Below, one piece after another: positions 18,248 to 26,034 of a DNA stretch of 36,143 nucleotides (positions are counted from its first letter, which is position 1; each line of letters starts with the position of its first letter). Below the pieces are notes generated by a model. It was given only the letters and a program-made list of their open reading frames with translations. It ran no database searches and had not been told where the DNA came from. The translations under genes were made by a program, and so were the position numbers. This DNA comes from a virus. The stretch lies in IMG/VR virus record IMGVR_UViG_3300010885_022591, positions 1 through 36,143 of that record. The stretch is one strand, 5' to 3'.

Positions 18248-19195
18248 ATGAAAAAATTACGTTACATTTGTGTACAACCACGCATTAAGTATTATAGTTG
18301 GCAAGTTGAAGTTATGATAAATAACTTTATAAAAAATGGAATAAGTGGTAATGATATGGATATATTAATTGCCTACAATCCAAATGATTTAACGAGTTCG
18401 GAAGAAAATATAGAAAATTGGTATAAATTAGCAGATAGATACAACTATGTTCGTTTTTTCTTTTATGAAGATAGTAGAACGGATTTTAGTTATATTCCAT
18501 CTGTTTATTTTAATATCTTAAAACAACATATAAAATCACACCCGTATCTGCAAGATGAAGTATTATTTCTACATGATTGCGATATTGTGTTTACTAAATA
18601 TGTAGATTTTTCGGATATGCTGAATGATGATATTTGGTATCTATCCGATACGGTTGGCTATATAGGTACACAATACATTTTTACAAAAGGTCAAGATGTA
18701 TATAATGGGATGTGTAATATAATCGGAATAGACCCATTGATACCAAAATTAATGAATAGTAATTCCGGCGGAGCTCAACATATAGTAAAAAATACAACTT
18801 ATGAGTATTGGGATAAAGTTGAAAATGATTCTATAAAATTATACAAATATTTTAATGATATAGAACCACAATGGGAAGGCGAAGGTGAGCCAATACAAAA
18901 ATGGACAGCTGGTATGTGGTCGCTACTTTGGAATGCTTGGTTATTTGGAAACGAAACGCGAGTAGATAAAAGATTGGATTTTTGTTGGGCTACCGACCCG
19001 ATTAAAGATTGGTATAATGTATCAATATTTCATAACGCAGGTGTAGTAGATAATCTCACAGCACAATTCTATAAGGGAGCATTTCAAGAAGAATACCCAT
19101 ATGGAATAGACCCAACTAATTATAGCAAATCATACTGCTCATATAATTATGTAAATGAAATAATACAAACTTCTAAAATATCTTGTCTTATATAA
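18248..19195 (+). CDS. Glycosyltransferase-like protein (315 aa)
   Basis: Probable sugar transferase of the GT-A type. VLFLHDCDIVF carries a D110-x-D112 pair for metal and nucleotide-sugar binding. Downstream are a conserved NSGGAQHIVK loop, an aromatic stretch KWTAGMWSLLWNAWLFG and FHNAGV. This arrangement recurs in phage proteins of unknown acceptor. It is not obviously similar to the shorter glycosyltransferase at 11100-11657. Its position directly after a large adhesin-like gene suggests it might glycosylate that virion protein, but this is only inference. No promoter is seen in the 11-nt gap, so it is co-transcribed with the upstream gene. Confidence 0.65.
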   Translation: MKKLRYICVQPRIKYYSWQVEVMINNFIKNGISGNDMDILIAYNPNDLTSSEENIENWYKLADRYNYVRFFFYEDSRTDFSYIPSVYFNILKQHIKSHPYLQDEVLFLHDCDIVFTKYVDFSDMLNDDIWYLSDTVGYIGTQYIFTKGQDVYNGMCNIIGIDPLIPKLMNSNSGGAQHIVKNTTYEYWDKVENDSIKLYKYFNDIEPQWEGEGEPIQKWTAGMWSLLWNAWLFGNETRVDKRLDFCWATDPIKDWYNVSIFHNAGVVDNLTAQFYKGAFQEEYPYGIDPTNYSKSYCSYNYVNEIIQTSKISCLI

Positions 19196-19228
19196 TTTGG
19201 AAAGTTCAGAAATTTTCCGTATGTTTAC
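19196..19228 (+). promoter_or_regulatory. Bacteroidetes-type promoter upstream of the 1682-residue protein gene
   Basis: TTTG at 19196-19199 (followed by G), a 20-nt spacer ending TTTTCCG, then TATGTTTA(C) at 19220. Element sequence, spacing and T-rich spacer end match the site at 10124. It would give a leader of about 135 nt with no ATG before 19369. Confidence 0.6.
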
Positions 19229-19243
19229 ATTTTTACTCTTGAA

Positions 19244-19318
19244 ACTGATCAGCACTTATAGCACTATAAAACTTAAATAATAAAAAAAGAATAATAAAAG
19301 TAATAACTGACAGCACTT
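19244..19318 (+). repeat. Imperfect direct repeat ACTGA(T)CAGCACTT in the leader
   Basis: Two copies, ACTGATCAGCACTT (19244-19257) and ACTGACAGCACTT (19306-19318), differ by one base and lie between a host-type promoter and two late octamers. A third partial copy of the core (AGCACT) is at 19260-19265. They could be operator or RNA-binding sites; nothing else supports a function. Confidence 0.35.
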
Positions 19319-19341
19319 CCAGACTTTTTGTCTTTAAAAGA

Positions 19342-19364
19342 ATATTTATTTACTGAATATTTAT
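19342..19364 (+). promoter_or_regulatory. Two late-promoter-like octamers ATATTTAT in tandem
   Basis: Exact octamers at 19342-19349 and 19357-19364, starting 27 and 12 nt before the ATG at 19369. With the host-type promoter at 19196, this gene seems to have both early and late control. Confidence 0.5.
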
Positions 19365-19368
19365 CTAT

Positions 19369-22300
19369 ATGAATATAATAAGCGAAATCACTAAACCACT
19401 TGTTACGAAGACTGTCGTTATATACGCAGGTCGTTTTCAACCATTTCACAAAGGGCATTACGATGCTTATAAAAGACTTGTAAGTAAATTTGGACAAGAT
19501 AGTGTATACATTGGCACTTCAAATGATACAAATGATTCTAAATCACCATTTAATTTTAATGAAAAAAAGAAAATTGCTACAACTATGTTTGGCATCCCTT
19601 CTAATCATTTTGTACAAATAAGAAATCCATATAAACCAGTTGAAATATTGCAGCATTTCGATGGACAGACTACTCAATATATTGCTGCTGTTGGAGCAAA
19701 GGATGCGACACGTCTTCAAGGAAAATATTTCAAACCATATAACGGTAAGGCCGGTTATGGGTATAATGAGATAGGATATGTTTGGCCAGTACCAGCAGAA
19801 TCAAATCCAATATCAGGAACAGATGTTCGTAATGGTCTTGGTGGCGATGAAGAAAGTGCTAAGAAGTTTTTCCTTAAAGCTTATCCAAAATTTAATAAAC
19901 AAATATTTACAATGATTACTGATAAAATAAAATCATTGCATGAGGCAGCACCAATGGTTGGCGCTGGTGAGGCTGGAAGTTTTGGACTAAATCCAACTAG
20001 ATATGATGATGATGATGTTACGGAAGATGGTTTTCCAGGTGGAGTGGGTGTAGGGCTTACATTACCCGGTGGATACATAAATGGTGCACCCAATCCAAAA
20101 GATGTAAAAAAATTAAGTAAAAAAATACATACTACGGATAGTAATAAAAAATATGTATATGACCCAATTAGTGAAATAATAGCTAACGCAGTCACAGAGG
20201 AAGCATTTAACGAATTTATAAGTAACTACTTAAATGAAGCTGAACCAAATAAAGCATTAGACCAGGATATTACATATAAAAATACAAAAGGTCAATCTAA
20301 AAAAATTAAAGCTAGAGATGCATTACGTTTACCAAAAGACCACCCTGCGCATATACAAGCTGCAAAAATAGCAGCTCCTGCCGCACCAGCTGCTAAGACT
20401 GCCGGTAAACCGGATGTAAGTATACCTGGAAAGGTAGCAGGTTCTGTTGTTAAAAAGAGCGATGGTAAGCCTGATATAACAATTCCTGGTAAAGATGGTA
20501 AGCCAAAACAACAAGGTCCGCCGCCTCCACCACCAATGCCGCCAAAAAAATTAAGTGGAGCTGAATTAAAATCCAATGCTGAAATGGCACCTGGAGAAAA
20601 GGAAGCTTCTAAAAAGAATGACGAAATAAAAGCATCACTCGATCATGAAATGTCAAAACTATCAACTGATGATAAAAAATCGGTTGAAAGCGTAAATAAC
20701 CCAGATTCTCCGGAAAGAAAGGATATGGCTGAAAAATCTAAAAGTTTTTTATCAAAAGTTGGTAATAAATTATGGAGTGGCGCCAAACATTGGGCTAATG
20801 AGAAAAAAGAAATGTGTCAAGGAGTTGGTGCTGCAATAAAAACATTAGCTACAGGCGGTAAACTTGGTAGTGTAAAGGATGCAAATGGTAAATATGTACA
20901 CCATACGGATTTTAAAAATAAAACTGTACAAATCGACCCAAAGACAGCAAAGGAAAAAACAGTATGGGTAGATAAATCGGATTTAACGCCTGAAGAAAAG
21001 AAATTAAAACATAAATCCGAGCATGAGGAACATCACCAAAAGCATTCATTAAAACATGCTGCAAAAGATATTGCATTACTTGCCGCATCATTGGTTGCAG
21101 GAGCAGCTATTGGTGGAGCCGTTGGTGGTGGTATTGCTGCAGCAAAAGCTGGGGCTGCACACGGATTAGGACATGCGATTGGGCATGGCGCTGCGCATGG
21201 TGTAAGTGCAATTGCACACCACGGAGCAACAGGTATAGCCTCCCATGTTGGAAAGGATTTGATAAAACACTCTGCGTTTGAAGCTATGGGACTTAAAGGA
21301 CACCACGCCGCTGGAGCAACTGCCGCAGTTGGTGCAATTGGTCATTTAATGGAAGGTGATGATAATAATGAGAATGATAATGATAAGAATGCAAAATTAG
21401 TGGATACATTACTAAAAAGGACTATGGAAGTAATGGCAACTTATAAAATGTCGGATGAGGAATTATTAAAATCTATTAAGAATTATAATAAAAATTCAGA
21501 AAAGAATACAGCAAAAGATATACTAAAAACAATTAATGAATCTGTAACATTAGAAAAAGCAAAGAATATACAAGATTTTGTTGATTACGCTTGTGAAAGA
21601 CTTAAACTTAAAGATAAACCAAAAGTAAAATTATTATTAGATGGTGAATATTCCAATGCCGTATCTTCATTAGGTGGATATAGCCCGGTAACAAAAGATA
21701 TATACGTTGTTGTGCCTGGTAGAATGACTGCCGATATATGTAGAACTATTGCACATGAATTGGTACATAGAAAGCAAGATGAAATGGGGATGCTACGAAC
21801 TGAAAATGATGGCGATACTGGTTCACCAATAGAAAATCAAGCAAACGCTGTAGCAGGAATACTATTAAGGGATTATGGTAAAAAGAATAAAGCAATTTAT
21901 ATGGAAAGCGTAAAATATATAAACGAAGTTAGCAACAATACTGGAGATGATGGTCAACCGGATGGTGGATATCTGCCAGCTGGGCACAGACGTACGCTTG
22001 GAGCAAATGATGGTGTGAATAAAGGTGATGATTGGTTTACCGGCGGAGGTTACCTACAACTGGATTATCCAATAGCAGATGCAATATATGGTGCCGATGA
22101 AGAAAATATGTATACTGTAAAATATGTTGCTAGAAAATTAAGAAGGTCGATTGGTATAGATACTAAATTTGAAAAGAGTGAAGAAAAGGCAATAGATGTA
22201 ACTCAAGACAAAAAAAATGGAAAATTAACAGATGAAACTAATAGTAAACGTAATCTTACCGAAGTAAGTAAACGTGATATACATTTCAAAAATATATTCC

Positions 22301-24417
22301 AACATTATAGAGATGGCGATGCTAAAATGAAACAAAAAATAGCAGCAATAATTACCGGAAATGCTTATGCAAAAATAAAAGAGATTCTAAAAGATATAAT
22401 GGAAATGGGGCACAATGAGGTTGAAGAAATTGAAGACCAAATTGGAATATCATTATCTGAAACTATTAAAAAAGTCGGTAGTAAATATATTGTATATCCA
22501 AAAAAAGGTGGTAAAAGATTAGGAACGCATAGCACATACAAATCGGCTAAAAAACAATTGGCAGCAATTGAAATTAATAAAGAAAGCTCAGAAGCTGATG
22601 GATATTATGGATCGGGAGCAAGCCGATGGGATGATGATACTCACTATAAAAATGAAAATATTACTATCAATAATAAGCGTGCAAATACATTCCGCACAAT
22701 TGAAGAAGCATTTGATAGTTTTTATGATAAAATGATTGAAGAAAATACATATGAAATACCAACTATTAATGGTAAGCAAGCAATTACATTTAGAAAATTA
22801 GATGAAGCAAATGATATATTGGGCGCCATATCGCAAGATGGCGGCTCTACTACCGTAAAAATGCCGTATTCAAAAAAATGGGAAGAATTTGATGATACGG
22901 CAGATAAATTATCAGATATTATTGGTTGGAAAAGATTACATCACCCAAGCGATTCATATGAATATTATCGTAAAAATTTAGTAATCCCAACCTTTAATAG
23001 AAGTGAAGAAAATGGTAAAGGTAAACGTTGGATGCATCCAACTAAATCAAAAGAATATGCTGAGCATAAAAAAAGAACTTGGGAGGTTTGGCCATTTAAT
23101 AATAGAGAAGAACCATACAATGAAGATCATGGTCAAGTTTATAAAATAAGAAGAAATGCATATGTTGAACCAACGATTATAAAATCAATAAAAGAAAATA
23201 TAAATGAATCAAAACTTTTATTAGAAGGTGGAGCATATGGACACATGTCACATCCATTTGATGATATGGATTTAACGTTTGGTGACCTTAAAAATATTAT
23301 TAGTAAAGCATTAGATGGTGATTTAGGAGTAGTAAGAGAAAAAACCGATGGACAGGCTTTGGCAATAAGTTGGAAAAACGGAAGATTGATTGCTGCAAGA
23401 AATAAAGGACATTTGCAAAACGCAGGAGCAAACGCAATGGGTATTGAAGAAGTTGCGGCTAAGTTTGCAGGACGTGGTGGACTAACAGATGCATACAACT
23501 TTGCAATGCGTGATTTATCTGCGGCAATTGCAGGATTGACAAAAGCTCAACGTGATAAAATATTCAATGAAGGCAAATGTTTTATGAATATTGAAGTAAT
23601 ATGGCCTACATCTGTAAATGTAATACCATATGGACAAGCATTATTAGTATTTCATAATACTACTTGCTATGATGTATCAGGTACAGCAATTAGTGGAGAG
23701 CAAACAACAGCAAGAATGTTGGCCGGAATGATTAAACAAATTAATGCAGATGTACAAAGTAAATACACAATACAAGGGCCACCAATTACTGAAATACCAA
23801 AGAATCAAAATTTAAGTTCTCTTAAACCAAAATATTTTTCAAAACTTTCTAAATTACAAAATGAATTTGGATTAACCGATAATGATACTATTTCATTATA
23901 TCATCAAAGTTGGTGGGAAAATTTTATAAATAAAAAAGCTCCAGTTAAGGTTGATAAAATGACAAAAGAAGCACTAGTTAGACGTTGGGCATTTGGTGAT
24001 AAAACATTTAAGATTAATACAATATCAAACGCAGAATTGCAAAAATGGGCATTAAATACTGATAAAGTTAATGTAGCAAAACAACAAAAAGATAATATCC
24101 GTCCATTTGAAGAAATATTTTTAGGAGTTGGAGCTGATATACTTTCATTTGTTGGGTCTGTATTAACTGTACATCCTGATAAGGCAATTCGTAATATGAA
24201 AGATAGATTAAAGGCAACCGCAGAACAAGTTAGAACCGCCGGAAGTCCTGCTCAAATACAAAAATTAAAAACCGAATTACAAAGATTAAATAATTTAGGC
24301 GGTATTGATAAGATAGTTGCATCCGAAGGATTGGTATTCTTTTATAATGGAAAAACTTATAAGCTTACTGGAACGTTTGCCCCGCTTAACCAAATTTTGG
24401 GAATTTTTTACGAATAA
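19369..24417 (+). CDS. 1682-residue multi-enzyme protein: NMNAT-like + Gly/His-rich segment + HExxH peptidase + ligase-like domain (putative capsid polyprotein)
   Basis: One open frame holds several unrelated domains. Residues 12-185: nucleotidylyltransferase of the NMNAT/NadM type, with GRFQPFHKGH (H27, H30) and ISGTDVR (148-154). Residues 320-400: Ala/Pro/Lys linker including a PPPPPP run. Residues 565-660: Gly/Ala/His-rich hydrophobic segment, perhaps membrane-active. Residues 730-845: zinc metallopeptidase with AHELVH (H796, E797, H800) and a likely third ligand E822 in ENQANA. Residues 1034-1068: a KKGGKRLGTH module found in other phage virion proteins. Residues 1287-1682: ATP-dependent ligase-like domain with motif I KTDG (K1325), a following ARNKG, FMNIEV, EGLVFF (1653-1658) and YKLTG. 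Between domains stand [L/I]xE-A/G/S sites (E192, E290, E662, E724, E1146, E1280, E1286) matching T4 gp21 cleavage sites. Cleavage and packaging are inferred. Confidence 0.85.
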   Translation: MNIISEITKPLVTKTVVIYAGRFQPFHKGHYDAYKRLVSKFGQDSVYIGTSNDTNDSKSPFNFNEKKKIATTMFGIPSNHFVQIRNPYKPVEILQHFDGQTTQYIAAVGAKDATRLQGKYFKPYNGKAGYGYNEIGYVWPVPAESNPISGTDVRNGLGGDEESAKKFFLKAYPKFNKQIFTMITDKIKSLHEAAPMVGAGEAGSFGLNPTRYDDDDVTEDGFPGGVGVGLTLPGGYINGAPNPKDVKKLSKKIHTTDSNKKYVYDPISEIIANAVTEEAFNEFISNYLNEAEPNKALDQDITYKNTKGQSKKIKARDALRLPKDHPAHIQAAKIAAPAAPAAKTAGKPDVSIPGKVAGSVVKKSDGKPDITIPGKDGKPKQQGPPPPPPMPPKKLSGAELKSNAEMAPGEKEASKKNDEIKASLDHEMSKLSTDDKKSVESVNNPDSPERKDMAEKSKSFLSKVGNKLWSGAKHWANEKKEMCQGVGAAIKTLATGGKLGSVKDANGKYVHHTDFKNKTVQIDPKTAKEKTVWVDKSDLTPEEKKLKHKSEHEEHHQKHSLKHAAKDIALLAASLVAGAAIGGAVGGGIAAAKAGAAHGLGHAIGHGAAHGVSAIAHHGATGIASHVGKDLIKHSAFEAMGLKGHHAAGATAAVGAIGHLMEGDDNNENDNDKNAKLVDTLLKRTMEVMATYKMSDEELLKSIKNYNKNSEKNTAKDILKTINESVTLEKAKNIQDFVDYACERLKLKDKPKVKLLLDGEYSNAVSSLGGYSPVTKDIYVVVPGRMTADICRTIAHELVHRKQDEMGMLRTENDGDTGSPIENQANAVAGILLRDYGKKNKAIYMESVKYINEVSNNTGDDGQPDGGYLPAGHRRTLGANDGVNKGDDWFTGGGYLQLDYPIADAIYGADEENMYTVKYVARKLRRSIGIDTKFEKSEEKAIDVTQDKKNGKLTDETNSKRNLTEVSKRDIHFKNIFQHYRDGDAKMKQKIAAIITGNAYAKIKEILKDIMEMGHNEVEEIEDQIGISLSETIKKVGSKYIVYPKKGGKRLGTHSTYKSAKKQLAAIEINKESSEADGYYGSGASRWDDDTHYKNENITINNKRANTFRTIEEAFDSFYDKMIEENTYEIPTINGKQAITFRKLDEANDILGAISQDGGSTTVKMPYSKKWEEFDDTADKLSDIIGWKRLHHPSDSYEYYRKNLVIPTFNRSEENGKGKRWMHPTKSKEYAEHKKRTWEVWPFNNREEPYNEDHGQVYKIRRNAYVEPTIIKSIKENINESKLLLEGGAYGHMSHPFDDMDLTFGDLKNIISKALDGDLGVVREKTDGQALAISWKNGRLIAARNKGHLQNAGANAMGIEEVAAKFAGRGGLTDAYNFAMRDLSAAIAGLTKAQRDKIFNEGKCFMNIEVIWPTSVNVIPYGQALLVFHNTTCYDVSGTAISGEQTTARMLAGMIKQINADVQSKYTIQGPPITEIPKNQNLSSLKPKYFSKLSKLQNEFGLTDNDTISLYHQSWWENFINKKAPVKVDKMTKEALVRRWAFGDKTFKINTISNAELQKWALNTDKVNVAKQQKDNIRPFEEIFLGVGADILSFVGSVLTVHPDKAIRNMKDRLKATAEQVRTAGSPAQIQKLKTELQRLNNLGGIDKIVASEGLVFFYNGKTYKLTGTFAPLNQILGIFYE

Positions 24418-24425
24418 TTTGATAT

Positions 24426-24433
24426 ATATTTAA
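24426..24433 (+). promoter_or_regulatory. Variant late-promoter-like octamer ATATTTAA
   Basis: One base off the ATATTTAT form (A at the last position), start 30 nt before the ATG at 24456, in the 38-nt gap after the polyprotein gene. Confidence 0.35.
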
Positions 24434-24455
24434 AACAGTTATAAAAACATATAGT

Positions 24456-25121
24456 ATGGCAAAAAGAACTAGCTTTGACCAAAAAGCAAAAGGAGTACAC
24501 AAATCTCGTCAAAAAATAATTGATACGGTATTTGGTAGGGAAAATAATACACAACACACTTTTGGATATGAAGGTGAAATTGAGCCTGATAAAAAAGTTG
24601 GTGATATTTGGACTGATAAAGATGGTAAAACTTGGGAGCAAAAGGATGGATACAAAATATCAGTAACTAAGTTTGATGAAATACGTGAATATCTTAAGAA
24701 AATAACAACTTGTTCAAATCAAGATTGTAAAACCGATACATACATGCATACCGATAAAAAGCTAATAGCTAAAACAGGAATGTGTGTAGATTGTTTACAA
24801 AAATATGAAGAAGGATTAAAACTCGATGGAACATGGCCTTACTATGAGGATTATAAAATATCAAAAAATAAATTAAGTACAGTAAGAGAGTATAAAGAAC
24901 AATACGAACAGGCACTAAAAGATTTATCAACTAAATTACAAATGGTAAATGAAGATGGTACTATAAGTGAATGGAAATGGGATATTGATATTAATCAGGT
25001 TAGAAATGATATTGAAAACGATATAAATGGCGCAATTAATGCAATCGCACTTTTATTAGAAAGAATTGCATTGCTTGAAGAAAAGTTTATAGAATTAGGA
25101 CATTCGGAATTAATAAAATAA
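24456..25121 (+). CDS. Zinc-ribbon phage protein of unknown function (221 aa)
   Basis: Four Cys in two pairs (CSNQDC, residues about 87-92, and CVDC about 35 residues later) predict a structural zinc site. Upstream is a VGDIWTDKDGKTWEQKDGYK block that I recognise from other T4-like phages without a known role. The last 60 residues are helical and end in a coiled-coil-like Leu/Glu stretch (LLLERIALLEEKFIELG). There is no signal peptide. The start is supported by an octamer-like element and an A-rich leader. Lying just before the spanin-like pair and the terminase, it could act in packaging or assembly, but that is only position. It is followed after 4 nt by the next gene. Confidence 0.7.
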   Translation: MAKRTSFDQKAKGVHKSRQKIIDTVFGRENNTQHTFGYEGEIEPDKKVGDIWTDKDGKTWEQKDGYKISVTKFDEIREYLKKITTCSNQDCKTDTYMHTDKKLIAKTGMCVDCLQKYEEGLKLDGTWPYYEDYKISKNKLSTVREYKEQYEQALKDLSTKLQMVNEDGTISEWKWDIDINQVRNDIENDINGAINAIALLLERIALLEEKFIELGHSELIK

Positions 25122-25125
25122 AAAT

Positions 25126-25533
25126 ATGAAAAATACAATCACAATCGTTCTTACCATTATATGTTTGGTATTTGCGTACTTTACTTTCTTTGGTAATGAC
25201 AATACGGAGTATAAAAAGAAATTATCAGAATTAGATGCAGCTAATAAAATATTAGAATTACAACGTGATAGCTTGAATAATGATATTACACAATTAAAAA
25301 CCGAATATACAAAACTTAACGTTAAAGATAGTATATTGAGTGTTACGATTCAAAATCAAGACAATGAGATTGCAAAAGATATTGCAATAGCAAAAAAATC
25401 ACAAGCTGCATTAAATAATATAAAACATACGCTTGAGCAAACTCGTCATCAAATTGATTCTGTTAAAGCACACCCGGCAAATCGCACAGGCAATGATTTA
25501 TTAAACTCACTTAAAATAAAAACATCTAACTAA
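25126..25533 (+). CDS. Candidate inner-membrane spanin (Rz-like), 135 aa
   Basis: An N-terminal membrane segment (about residues 4-22, TITIVLTIICLVFAYFTFF) is followed by a polar, strongly helical region with coiled-coil spacing of Leu and Ile, then a short tail. This is the layout of inner-membrane spanins, which join the two membranes during lysis of Gram-negative hosts. The family is defined by architecture, not sequence, so the call is tentative. It overlaps the next gene by one base (TAATG), and that gene has a signal peptide and a coiled coil, as expected for a partner. It could also be an unrelated membrane-anchored coiled-coil protein. No holin or endolysin is seen in the window. Confidence 0.5.
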   Translation: MKNTITIVLTIICLVFAYFTFFGNDNTEYKKKLSELDAANKILELQRDSLNNDITQLKTEYTKLNVKDSILSVTIQNQDNEIAKDIAIAKKSQAALNNIKHTLEQTRHQIDSVKAHPANRTGNDLLNSLKIKTSN

Positions 25534-26027
25534 TGAAAAAAGTAATTTCAATAATAATTTCTGTATTAATATTTTGTACAGCCAAATCGCAAATCTCATA
25601 TCCTAAATTTGATGTAGATTCTTTGGGTCAAAAAGTTGTTATATTAACTATTGAGCAAGCGCAAGCACTTGATAACAACTCCGATTTACTTATTCTTTTT
25701 GAAAAACTTAATGGGCAAATCGGCACATACGATAGTGTTTGCTTAAAGGTTGTTAATCAGAAAGACTCTATCATTAGCTCACAAACTATACAAATAAATA
25801 ATTTAAAAAATCAATTAAAAATTAAAGATGAGAAGATTACAAATCTTCAATCAACTATTTCAAAACAAGATACTTTAGTAGTAAATCTCAATCAAACAAT
25901 TGCAAATAAAAATACTGAAATTGCGTTACATAAAGAACAAATACAAAATGTAAAAAAGAATGCTCTTAAAAAGGGGGCTATAGTAGGTGTGATTGTGGGG
26001 ATATTAATAAAGTGTCTTATTAAGTAA
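25533..26027 (+). CDS. Exported coiled-coil protein with C-terminal membrane segment, candidate spanin partner (164 aa)
   Basis: The N-terminus (MKKVISIIISVLIFCTAKSQ) is a signal peptide with the Bacteroidetes-style Ala-x-x-Gln ending; I see no good lipobox because the residue before Cys is Phe. Residues about 65-145 are a long coiled coil with Asn/Gln/Lys-rich heptads. The C-terminus (GAIVGVIVGILIKCLIK) is a membrane helix. An exported protein with a C-terminal membrane anchor resembles a unimolecular spanin or one half of a pair. It is translationally coupled to the upstream candidate inner spanin and lies 7 nt before the terminase gene. The function is inferred from architecture only. Confidence 0.5.
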   Translation: MKKVISIIISVLIFCTAKSQISYPKFDVDSLGQKVVILTIEQAQALDNNSDLLILFEKLNGQIGTYDSVCLKVVNQKDSIISSQTIQINNLKNQLKIKDEKITNLQSTISKQDTLVVNLNQTIANKNTEIALHKEQIQNVKKNALKKGAIVGVIVGILIKCLIK

Positions 26028-26034
26028 GATAAAA

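Noticed and set aside
19199-19219. GGAAA / TTTCC hairpin after the second glycosyltransferase as a terminator
   Set aside because: Short stem without a T tract, lying within the spacer of a promoter-like site that explains the sequence better.
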